DNA from: CAIWCD01 sp043782365
GTDB taxonomy: Bacteria; Myxococcota; Myxococcia; Myxococcales; 40CM-4-68-19
Assembly (NCBI GenBank): GCA_043782365.1
Contig: JAYWAO010000209.1
Coordinates: forward strand, 1 to 15,504
DNA: 15,504 nucleotides
Direction: 5' to 3'
Each line of letters starts with the position of its first letter. The first letter of the stretch is position 1. The notes below the pieces were generated by a model, which was not told the origin of the DNA, searched no databases, and was given only the letters and a program-made list of their open reading frames with translations. Positions 4,889 to 11,961 of this stretch are shown one piece after another. The position numbers and the translations under genes are program-made.

Positions 4889-7606
4889 ATGTCCATCGAC
4901 TCCGCGGAGCTTCAACAGATCGCCGCCGAGGCGGACGACATCGCCGGGGCCGTGCAGCAGCCCCGCTCCACGGCCCACCTCCTGCTCGCGATGTTCACCG
5001 TGCCGGGTCCTGCCGACCGCCTGCTCCGCGAGCGGCGCTGCAGCGAAGACGACGTGCTCACGGTGCTCGCCGGCCTCGGGGGCCCCCCCGCCGAGCCCGC
5101 CGGCTCGTGGGACGCGGCGCTCGCCCGCGCCCGCGAGACCGCCGACGGCTGCGGCCACGCCGAGACGGGCTCGCTCCACCTCCTGCTCGGGCTCTCGCGG
5201 CTAGGGAAGTCGGCCGCCGCGCAGGTCCTCGAGCGCTGCGCGCCCCCGCTCTCGACGCTGCGTACCCAGGTGCTGGCGGAGCTGACCGCCGGGGTCCGCA
5301 AGCGGGCTCCGCGCGACGCGGAAGAGCAGGCGCCGGTCGCGCCCCGCGCCCCGCTGCGCGACGCGCTCCGGACCAGCCCGCCCCCCATGCCGCCGCTGGG
5401 TCCCGGGCGCCCCCCGGGGCTGGTGATGGGCACGCCGGCCCGGGCACTCCACCGCTCCGCACCGCCGGGGCTGCCCCCCTCGCCGCACCTGTCGTCTCCG
5501 CTCCCGGCGCAGACCTCCGCGGCGCCGCTCGGCGGGCCGCTGGCGCAGCCGCTCTCCCATGGGCCCCGCGTGGCGGTGACCGAGCTCCCCGTGGCGCGCC
5601 CCGAAGCCGAGCCGCGCGACGAGCGGCTGCTGTCGGGGCTGCTGGCCGCCGAGCCTCTGCGCGGGCCGGCGCCGTCGCAGGGCCCGCGCACGCAGGCGCC
5701 CCCCCCGCACGTCGCCCGCTTCGCGCTCGACCCGCGCCACTTTCCCTGGCTGACCACGCACGGGCGCAACCTCTCGCTGGCGGCGGCCCTCGGAGAGCTC
5801 GACCCCGCCATCGGCCGCGAGAGCGAGGTCGAGGAGGTCCTCGACATCCTCGGCAAGCGCCGCGCGAACAACCCGGTGCTGGTGGGCGAGCCCGGCGTGG
5901 GCAAGACCGCCATCGTCGAGGGGCTGGCGCAGCGGCTCACCTCCCTGGCCCAAGGCTCTCCTGGGAGCCCGTTCGACCGCATCGTCGTCGAGCTCGACGT
6001 CGGCGGCCTCGTCGCCGGCACCGCGCTGCGCGGGTCGTTCTCCGAGCGGCTGATCGGCATCAAGGACGAGGTGAAGCGGGCCGACGGCCGCGTCATCGTC
6101 TTCATCGACGAGCTGCACATGCTGATCGGCGCCGGCGCCACCGGCGAGGGCCCGCAGGACGCGGCCAACGAGCTGAAGGCCGCGCTCGCCCGCGGCGACT
6201 TCCCCTGTGTCGGCGCGACCACCCACGACGAGTTCCGCAAGCACATCCAGGGCGATCCGGCCCTCGAGCGGCGGTTCGTCCCGGTGCTGGTGCGCGAGCC
6301 GTCACCCCGGCAGGCGCACCAGATCCTCCGCGGCGCGGCAGCCCGTTATCAAAATTACCATCAAGTGTCCTTCCTCGACGACGCGCTGGAGGCCGCCTGC
6401 AGCCTGACCGCGCGCTACGTGCGCGACCGGTTCCTCCCGGACAAGGCGTTCGCGGCGATCGACCTCGCGGGCTCGCGGGCCCGGCGCGAAGGGCGCACCG
6501 AGGTCACCCGCGACGACGTCGCGCGCGCGGTCTCGCGGATGGCCGGCCTCCCCGAGGAGCGGCTGCTGCAGCCCGACGGCGAGCGGTTCCTCACCTTGGA
6601 GCGGCGGCTCTCCGAGCGGATCGTCGGCCACGAGCAGGCGCTGGGCCAGCTGACCCGGGTGCTGCGGCGCAACCACGCCGGGTTCGCCGGGCAGCGGCCG
6701 CTCGCCTCGCTGCTCTTCTGCGGGCCGTCGGGCGTGGGCAAGACCGAGACCGCCAAGGTGTTGGCCGAGGAGCTGTTCCCCTCGGGGACGCACAACGCGG
6801 CCGCGGCGCTGGTGCGCATCGATCTGTCGGAGTTCACCGAGCCCCACAGCGCCTCGCGGCTCATCGGCGCGGGCCCGGGCTACGTCGGCTACGGCGAGGG
6901 CGGGCTGCTCACCGAGCCCGTGCGCAGGCGGCCGTCGTGCGTCATCCTCCTCGACGAGGCCGAGAAGGCGCACCCGTCGGTCCTGCAGCTGCTCCTCCAG
7001 GTCTTCGACGAGGGCCAGCTCACCGACGGCCGCGGCCGCCGCGTCGACCTCACCGCCGCCGTCATCGTGCTGACGACGAATGCGGGCGCGGCGGCCTTCG
7101 GCGGCAACGGCGGTCGCCCCGCGGGCTTCCTCGCTGATCGCGAGCCCGCGCCGTCGTCTGGCCCGTCCCTCTCCGACGTCGCGCAGACGCTCCCGCCCAC
7201 CCCCGCGCAGCACCCGCAGGCGCAGCGCGCGCTCGAGCTGGCCAAGGCCTCGTTCGCGCCCGAGCTGTGGAGCCGGCTCGACGAGCGGCTGGTGTTCGCC
7301 CCGCTCTCCCGCGACGAGGTAGCGCGGGTGGCGCGGCTGCTCCTGCTCGAGTCGTCCCGTCGGCTCTGGGAGGAGCGGCGCATCTCCTTCCGCACGGGGC
7401 CCGGACTTGTCGAGGCGCTGGTGGCCGCGGGAGGTTATCAACCAGCCCTGGGCGCGCGGCCGATGCGGCAGACCATCGAGCGGCTGGTCGAGTCGCCGCT
7501 GGCAGACGAGATCCTGGCCGGCCGGGTCCGCAGCGGTGAGCGCCTGCTCGCCTGCGCCGGCCCCGGCGGGTCATCCGCAGTGGAGTTCAAGAGGGAGCAA
7601 CCGTGA
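4889..7606 (+). CDS. ClpA/ClpC-like double AAA+ ATPase, divergent
   Basis: A Clp/Hsp100 unfoldase of 905 aa with two ATPase modules. Two Clp_N-type helical repeats (about 5-65 and 74-135) lead into a Pro/Ala-rich, probably disordered linker (about 138-275). NBD1 has Walker A GEPGVGKT (333-340), Walker B VIVFIDE (402-408) and GATTHDEFR with ALERRF. Its pore loop reads AGTALRG (376-382), with Leu380 where the family has Tyr. No ClpB-type coiled-coil middle domain lies between the modules. NBD2 has GPSGVGKT (612-619), pore loop GYVG (664-667, aromatic kept), VILLDE (685-690), Arg796 in the finger position and sensor-2 GARP (855-858). A Gly/Pro-rich segment (about 735-785) replaces the usual ClpP-loop region; AGF at 745-747 may be a degenerate [IL]G[FL] motif. 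GAGGA precedes the ATG. It overlaps the DUF2520 gene by GTGA. Whether it serves ClpP is uncertain. Confidence 0.9.
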   Translation: MSIDSAELQQIAAEADDIAGAVQQPRSTAHLLLAMFTVPGPADRLLRERRCSEDDVLTVLAGLGGPPAEPAGSWDAALARARETADGCGHAETGSLHLLLGLSRLGKSAAAQVLERCAPPLSTLRTQVLAELTAGVRKRAPRDAEEQAPVAPRAPLRDALRTSPPPMPPLGPGRPPGLVMGTPARALHRSAPPGLPPSPHLSSPLPAQTSAAPLGGPLAQPLSHGPRVAVTELPVARPEAEPRDERLLSGLLAAEPLRGPAPSQGPRTQAPPPHVARFALDPRHFPWLTTHGRNLSLAAALGELDPAIGRESEVEEVLDILGKRRANNPVLVGEPGVGKTAIVEGLAQRLTSLAQGSPGSPFDRIVVELDVGGLVAGTALRGSFSERLIGIKDEVKRADGRVIVFIDELHMLIGAGATGEGPQDAANELKAALARGDFPCVGATTHDEFRKHIQGDPALERRFVPVLVREPSPRQAHQILRGAAARYQNYHQVSFLDDALEAACSLTARYVRDRFLPDKAFAAIDLAGSRARREGRTEVTRDDVARAVSRMAGLPEERLLQPDGERFLTLERRLSERIVGHEQALGQLTRVLRRNHAGFAGQRPLASLLFCGPSGVGKTETAKVLAEELFPSGTHNAAAALVRIDLSEFTEPHSASRLIGAGPGYVGYGEGGLLTEPVRRRPSCVILLDEAEKAHPSVLQLLLQVFDEGQLTDGRGRRVDLTAAVIVLTTNAGAAAFGGNGGRPAGFLADREPAPSSGPSLSDVAQTLPPTPAQHPQAQRALELAKASFAPELWSRLDERLVFAPLSRDEVARVARLLLLESSRRLWEERRISFRTGPGLVEALVAAGGYQPALGARPMRQTIERLVESPLADEILAGRVRSGERLLACAGPGGSSAVEFKREQP

Positions 7607-8874
7607 CCGACGCCCAAGCAGCACGACTGCCGCGGACCGCAGCACTGCTCGGAGGGGGCGCGGTGGGCATGGTGCTGCAGCCCGCGCTGCGCAGCGCCGG
7701 GGTCCGGGTGGTGGCCGCCTGGAGCCGCACGGCCCGCACCACCCAGTGGCGCACGGGCCAGCTCCCGCGCGGACTGCGCGAGGCGGAGCTGGTCATCCTC
7801 GCGGTGACCGACGCCGCGGTGATGCCGCTCTGCACGCAGCTCGCCCGGGAGCGCCTGATCGGCCCCGGGCAGCTGGTGGTGCACCTCGCGGGCGCGCTCG
7901 ACCTCGAGCCGCTGCTCGCCGCCCGCGCCGCCGGGGCCAAGGTCGGTTCGATCCACCCGCTGCGCGCGGTGCCGCCGGGGTCGCGCGCCGATGCGTTCGC
8001 TGGCGCCGCTTGCGGCATCGAGGGCTCCGACCCCATCGCCACCGCGCAGCTCGAGCTGATCGCCCAGACGCTCGGGATGTCGTCGATCCACGTCGCGGGC
8101 AACCGCGCGCTCTACCACGCCGCCGCGGTGCTCGCCGGCGGCGGGATGGTCTCGCTGTTCGCCGAGGCCTCGCGCGCCTTCTGCGCCGCCACCGGGGCTA
8201 CCGAGGAGGAGGCGCGCGCCGCGCTCTTGCCGCTCGCCCGCGGCGCCATCGAGACGCTCGCCTCGCGCACGCCGGGCGCTGCCCTGACGGGTCCGCTCGT
8301 CCGCGGAGACGCGGGCACGGTGGCCGCGCACCTCAAGGCGCTGGTCGGCCTCGACTGGCGCGCCGCCTCGCTCTACGAGGTGCTCTCGCTCGCGGGCCTG
8401 CGGCTGGCGCGGGAGGCGGGCCGCATCGATCAGGAGGCGGTCGAAGCGCTGCAGACCGCGCTGGGCGTGGGGCACGACGAGGCCGCCACCCCACCGCCAG
8501 GGCTCGCCCGGGCGCCAGAGGTGTCGTTCGTCGCCGGCCAGGGCATCGTCTTCGGCGGCGACGGGGACCCCGCCAACGAGCCCGCGCACGCGCACACCCA
8601 TGGGCACCCGCACGGCCACGAACACTCGCATCAGCACGGCGATGCGCCCGACCACGACCACGGCCCGCTGAAGGCGAACCCAGTCCCGGAGAAGGCGGCG
8701 GGCAAGCAGGCCGCGGCACCCAAGAAGGCCCCGAGCAGGCCGCCGGCGCCCAAGGCCGCGGTGGTCAAGGCGCCAGCGTCCAAGCCAGCGGCTAGGACGG
8801 CCACCGCCAAGAAGGCCGCCAGGCCCGCGACGAAGGGTGACTCAAGGAAGCCGGTCGCCAAGAAGAAGCACTAG
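7603..8874 (+). CDS. DUF2520/Rossmann-fold protein with His-rich and Lys-rich C-terminal tail
   Basis: The first ~290 residues resemble DUF2520 proteins, relatives of pyrroline-5-carboxylate/6-phosphogluconate-type dehydrogenases: a dinucleotide-binding GGGAVG (17-22) after a hydrophobic strand, LVILAVTD (63-70), VHLAGALD (93-100), GSIHPLRA (115-122) and GNRALYHAAAVLAGG (166-180), then an all-helical C-domain. Substrate is unknown in this family. Beyond the normal end lies an unusual tail. Residues 329-353 contain 11 His, mostly alternating (HTHGHPHGHEHSHQH), a likely metal-binding stretch. Residues 357-423 hold about 15 Lys among Ala/Pro (KAPSRPPAPK, ATAKKAARP), like bacterial histone-H1-type tails. 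The GTG start overlaps the Clp stop by four bases (GTGA), implying coupled translation. The tail might bind nickel/zinc and nucleic acid; that is inference. Confidence 0.8.
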   Translation: MTDAQAARLPRTAALLGGGAVGMVLQPALRSAGVRVVAAWSRTARTTQWRTGQLPRGLREAELVILAVTDAAVMPLCTQLARERLIGPGQLVVHLAGALDLEPLLAARAAGAKVGSIHPLRAVPPGSRADAFAGAACGIEGSDPIATAQLELIAQTLGMSSIHVAGNRALYHAAAVLAGGGMVSLFAEASRAFCAATGATEEEARAALLPLARGAIETLASRTPGAALTGPLVRGDAGTVAAHLKALVGLDWRAASLYEVLSLAGLRLAREAGRIDQEAVEALQTALGVGHDEAATPPPGLARAPEVSFVAGQGIVFGGDGDPANEPAHAHTHGHPHGHEHSHQHGDAPDHDHGPLKANPVPEKAAGKQAAAPKKAPSRPPAPKAAVVKAPASKPAARTATAKKAARPATKGDSRKPVAKKKH

Positions 8875-8887
8875 TGCTGCGCTGAGG

Positions 8888-8918
8888 GCTGCGCTCGGGC
8901 CGGGCCCCCAGCCGCAGC
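8888..8918. terminator. Possible terminator between convergent genes
   Basis: The gap at 8875-8962 separates the DUF2520 gene from the convergent secreted TPR gene. It holds a stem GCTGCG (8888-8893) / CGCAGC (8913-8918) with an inner GGG/CCC pairing. The stem is GC-rich but has no T-tract. It may stop transcription from either side. Confidence 0.35.
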
Positions 8919-8971
8919 GCCGTTCCGAGGCTGACCGCGCCGTTCCGCTACCGACCGCGGCGCTACTTCCG
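8917..8971. repeat. 20-base period direct repeats between convergent genes
   Basis: The 11-mer GCGCCGTTCCG occurs exactly at 8917-8927 and 8937-8947, period 20. A third degenerate copy (GCGCTACTTCCG, 8960-8971) runs into the end of the minus-strand gene. Flanking GACC motifs repeat as well. This looks like a small local tandem duplication. Confidence 0.5.
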
Positions 8972-10225
8972 ACCGCAGGCGTTGTACCGCAGCGTGATCT
9001 GCTTCGCCTCGGCGGTCGACGGCGCGATCGAGAACTGCTCACCCAGCTTCACCAGCCAGATGGCGTCGTGCCTGGCGGCGTCGCCGGTCTTCGGGCCGAT
9101 CGGCCGGGTCACCAGGAGCTTGCCGGGGCCGACCGGCTTCATCCGCCAGTCCCCCGCGACGTACTCGACGGCGTTCTGCTGCGACAGCTCCTTCGCGTAG
9201 GACACGCTCCCCGCCTCGAGGCAGCGCTTCACCTCGCAGAGAGCCTGCTTCTCGTCGCCCTGCTCGGTCGCGCAGGGGTCGGCGGCGGGCGCGGCCGGCG
9301 CGGTGGCTGCGGTCGGTGAGGACCCCGCGCCCGCGACGGGAGCGAGCCCTGCCGAGCGGGACCTGGCGGCCGCGGTCAGCCGGTCGGCGGAGGCCTGCGC
9401 GAGCGGCTGCAGGTCCGCGATGATGCGCGAGCGCAGGCCGAGGTCGGGCTGCGCCTTCGCCTTCTTCCATTGCTCGAAGACGCAGGGGTCGTCCTTCTGG
9501 GCCGCGCAGACCCGCAGCATCGCCTCGGGGGCCACCACCGAGCCGGCTGCCGCCGACTGCAGCTTCTCGGCGACCGCGCGCGCCTCGGTCAGATCCCCCC
9601 TGCTCTCGACCAGCGCCTGCGCGAGGCCCCGCAGCGCCAGCGGATCGGTCGCGTTGGAGGCGAGCGACGCGCGGAACTGCGTGATCGCCTCCGGATACTT
9701 GTGCACCGCGAGCAGCGCCTGGCCCTGCTCTGCGGAGGTGCAGTCCTCCTTGACCTCGAGGGTGGCCTGCGCCACTTTCTCGTCGAGCTCGGTCGGCTCT
9801 ACCTGGGGCTGCGACGACGGCATGAACACAGAAGGGGCGGCAGCGCCCGAGTGGACGCCGAAGCTGGCGGTCGCGCCGCCCGTGTCCGAGCCGCCCGAGA
9901 CCAGCGTGAGCGGGTACGGTGCAAAGTAGTCGACCGGGCCGGGCTGGTAGGCCCAGAGCACCGCCACGTTGGCGAAGCAGCTCTCCAGCACCTTGCTCTC
10001 GATGCCCTTGGTGCTGTGGACGAACGCGGCGTAGACCTGCCCGGTCTTGCGGACCATCAGCTCCAGGCGGACGGTGCCCTGGAGCGCGGAGTCACCGCCG
10101 AAGTCGGCTGCGCGCTTGGCGCACTTGTCGACGTCGGACTGCATGGGCAGCCGCTCCGCGCGCGCCCCTCCCGTCACTGCGAAGGCTGCTGCGAAGAGGG
10201 CGAAGGCGAAGCGGGCTGCGCGCAT
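8963..10225 (-). CDS. Secreted Cys-rich TPR/AgmX-like protein (downstream paralogue)
   Basis: A 420-aa predicted periplasmic protein. ATG start with AGGAG (10233-10237 on the minus strand) 7 bases upstream; a signal peptide ends near ARA (21-23). The region at 31-108 resembles the AgmX/PglI C-terminal or TonB-C-like fold: Cys35, LQGTVRLELMVRKTGQVYAAFV, then Cys83. A TPR-like helical part follows (about 165-225, YPEAITQFRASLASNATDPLALRGLAQAL), then an Ala/Pro-rich linker (about 295-316). The C-terminal module carries CEVKRC (330-335), a Trp-containing strand DAIWLVKL and a terminal NAC. Its neighbour 18 bases upstream shares the same order of modules and eight Cys, so the two arose by tandem duplication. 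They should be co-transcribed. The family is linked to myxobacterial envelope/motility machines, but the role of this protein is unknown. Confidence 0.8.
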   Translation of the reverse strand: MRAARFAFALFAAAFAVTGGARAERLPMQSDVDKCAKRAADFGGDSALQGTVRLELMVRKTGQVYAAFVHSTKGIESKVLESCFANVAVLWAYQPGPVDYFAPYPLTLVSGGSDTGGATASFGVHSGAAAPSVFMPSSQPQVEPTELDEKVAQATLEVKEDCTSAEQGQALLAVHKYPEAITQFRASLASNATDPLALRGLAQALVESRGDLTEARAVAEKLQSAAAGSVVAPEAMLRVCAAQKDDPCVFEQWKKAKAQPDLGLRSRIIADLQPLAQASADRLTAAARSRSAGLAPVAGAGSSPTAATAPAAPAADPCATEQGDEKQALCEVKRCLEAGSVSYAKELSQQNAVEYVAGDWRMKPVGPGKLLVTRPIGPKTGDAARHDAIWLVKLGEQFSIAPSTAEAKQITLRYNACGRK

Positions 10226-10243
10226 GGGTCTGCTCCTGTGTGC

Positions 10244-11476
10244 CTACTGCTTGCAGGCGTTGTGGTCCTTCGAGATGTAGAACGCCGATGCGTTGTCCTT
10301 GTACGAGGTGATCGCGCCATCGGTGACGCTCCAGACCGCGTCCTTGTTCTCCGGGGCGACGGCCTTCTTGCCCTTCGCGGCCTTCGGAGCCGGCGCGCGC
10401 AGCGGGATGGTGACGATGGTGGCGGCCGCGGTGCCCTCGGCGGTGATCGGCTCGCCGGCCGAGTAGTCGATGCCGGAGAGCTTCTTCATCTGGGCAGCGT
10501 AGGCCTTCGAGCCCTCGCCGAAGCAGCGCTTGACCGTGCAGGTCGCCCAGGCCGCCCCCGTCTCCTTGTAGCAGGGGTTCTCCTTGGCGAGCTTCTCCTC
10601 GGCGGCCTTCTTGGCCTCTTCCATCTTCTTCTGTTCGGCGGCCTCCAGGCGGGCGTTGGCGGCCTTGGCTGCGTCGTTGAGCGCGGCCAGATCGTACGAC
10701 CGGGCCTGGGTGTCATGCGACTTCGACGCCTCGACGAAGTGCTTCACCGCGCACTCGTCGTCGTTCTCCTTGAGGCAGACGCGCACGAGCGACTCGAGCG
10801 TGGCCGCCGACTTCTCGATGCCGACGGCCTTCTCGGCCGAGGTGCGGGCCTCCTTCAGGTCGCCGCCCGACTCGGCGAGGGTCTGCGCGAGGCCGCGCAG
10901 CGCCTTGGTGTCGTCGGCCTTGAGGACCAGCGCCTGCTTGAAGGCGGCGAGCGCCAGCGGGTATTGCTGCGTGTAGTAGTAGCCCCAGCCCTTGTCGGCC
11001 GGGGTTGCCCAGCCCGCGAAGGTGAGGGTGGCCTTGGCGACATCGGCGTCGAACTTCACCGACTGGTCGACGGGCTCCTTGGTGCAGACCACGCCCGTCG
11101 CGCCAAGGCGCACGGCATCGTCGCCGAAGGTGCAGTCGATCTTGGTGCCCCGCAGGTAGTCAACCTTCTCGCCTTCGAACTTGGCGGAGGTCGCATAGTC
11201 GCTAGCGCAGAGCAGCAGGTTGTTGGCGTCGAGGGTCTGGCGGTCGTGGAACCAGGCCGCCGGGACGGCGCCATCGACGTCCACGTACATATAAAGCTGG
11301 GCGGTGCCCTTGAGGTTCGGGTTGCCGTACAGCTTGGCCTTGGTGTAGCAGCCGGTCAGGTCGGCGTTGGGCAGCTCGCGCGAGCTGGTCGGACGCGCGG
11401 CGGCGCAGCCGACGCCCGAGACGAGCCCCGAGGTTAGCGCGGCGGTGGCGAGGGCGAGAGAGCGGAACGTGCGCAT
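10244..11476 (-). CDS. Secreted Cys-rich TPR/AgmX-like protein (upstream paralogue)
   Basis: A 410-aa predicted exported protein. The ATG at 11476 is chosen over a longer frame because AGGAG (11485-11489) lies 8 bases upstream and the new N-terminus is a signal peptide (MRTFRSLALATAALTSGLVSG) ending at Cys24; the lipobox (SGVGC) is non-canonical, so lipidation is uncertain. The N-domain (43-100) has CYTKAKLYGNPNLKGTAQLYMYVDVDGAVPA and Cys90, matching the AgmX/PglI C-terminal pattern. TPR-like helices lie at about 162-220, a charged Ala/Lys/Glu coiled-coil stretch at about 270-300, then CTVKRC (313-318), a basic linker (APKAAKGKK), DAVWSV and a terminal NAC. It has extra Cys115 and Cys131 that its paralogue lacks. 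It is first in the two-gene unit; the 87-base gap upstream shows no clear promoter. Confidence 0.8.
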   Translation of the reverse strand: MRTFRSLALATAALTSGLVSGVGCAAARPTSSRELPNADLTGCYTKAKLYGNPNLKGTAQLYMYVDVDGAVPAAWFHDRQTLDANNLLLCASDYATSAKFEGEKVDYLRGTKIDCTFGDDAVRLGATGVVCTKEPVDQSVKFDADVAKATLTFAGWATPADKGWGYYYTQQYPLALAAFKQALVLKADDTKALRGLAQTLAESGGDLKEARTSAEKAVGIEKSAATLESLVRVCLKENDDECAVKHFVEASKSHDTQARSYDLAALNDAAKAANARLEAAEQKKMEEAKKAAEEKLAKENPCYKETGAAWATCTVKRCFGEGSKAYAAQMKKLSGIDYSAGEPITAEGTAAATIVTIPLRAPAPKAAKGKKAVAPENKDAVWSVTDGAITSYKDNASAFYISKDHNACKQ

Positions 11477-11563
11477 CTGGTTGGCTCCTATTGCGAGAAG
11501 GGTGACGTCAGACCTGCGTCGGTGATTCAACCGGGAAACTGCGAAGCTCTGGAAGCGAGCGGC

Positions 11564-11884
11564 TCATCCGCCGAGCGCCACGAGGGCCGAGGTGAGCTCG
11601 CTCAAGGCGTGGCTGTCGCCCTTGTCCTTGGCCTGTGACTGGCCAGCGGCCAGCGCGGCGCGGGCCTCTTCCAGGCGGTCCTGCTGCTGCAAGACCTGCC
11701 CGAGCATCAGATAGGCCGGCACATAGTTGGCGGTGCGCTTCACCAGCTCCTGCAGCGCGCTGGCCGCGGTCGCGAGGTCGCCGCGACTGCGGTGCTCGAG
11801 CGCCAGGGCATAGCGGGCGAACGGCTCGTCGGGGCGCGCGGCGAGCACCTTCTCGAGCTGGGCGATCCGGGCGTCTGCGTCCAT
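11564..11884 (-). CDS. Small TPR protein, 106 aa
   Basis: A short soluble protein made almost entirely of tetratricopeptide-like helices: about 5-18, 22-49 (FARYALALEHRSRGDLATAASALQELV) and 56-83 (PAYLMLGQVLQQQDRLEEARAALAAG), with the typical Gly/Ala/Tyr spacing and an acidic-basic mix. There is no signal peptide, so it is probably cytoplasmic and mediates protein contacts. The ATG at 11884 is chosen because the TPR pattern begins there; the frame stays open for hundreds of codons upstream but that stretch is antisense to, or in another frame of, the MBL gene. A promoter-like element ends 9 bases before the ATG and no SD is present. It lies between the MBL gene and the secreted pair, all on the minus strand. 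Confidence 0.8.
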   Translation of the reverse strand: MDADARIAQLEKVLAARPDEPFARYALALEHRSRGDLATAASALQELVKRTANYVPAYLMLGQVLQQQDRLEEARAALAAGQSQAKDKGDSHALSELTSALVALGG

Positions 11885-11893
11885 GGGGCGCCG

Positions 11894-11922
11894 CTTGTAG
11901 CGTGTGGGCAAGCGCCTGTAAA
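11894..11922 (-). promoter_or_regulatory. Putative sigma70-type promoter of the TPR gene, near-leaderless
   Basis: Reading the minus strand, TTTACA (11917-11922; 5/6 to TTGACA) and TACAAG (11894-11899; 4/6 to TATAAT) are 17 bases apart. Nine bases then lead to the ATG at 11884, with no SD among them. It is the best promoter match in the window and predicts a transcript starting at or just before the start codon. The -35 overlaps a weak hairpin, CGCCT-GTAA-AGGCG (11913-11926). Confidence 0.5.
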
Positions 11923-11961
11923 GGCGGCAGCGAGCCGCGGGCAGCGAGGGGTGGAGCGCCG

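Noticed and set aside
4690..7137. 815-codon plus-strand open frame
   Set aside because: An out-of-frame shadow of the Clp gene, made of Arg/Pro/Ala runs, with no motifs.
4889..7606. ClpV of a type VI secretion system
   Set aside because: No T6SS genes are nearby and the NBD1 pore loop and N-domain do not match the ClpV pattern as I know it.
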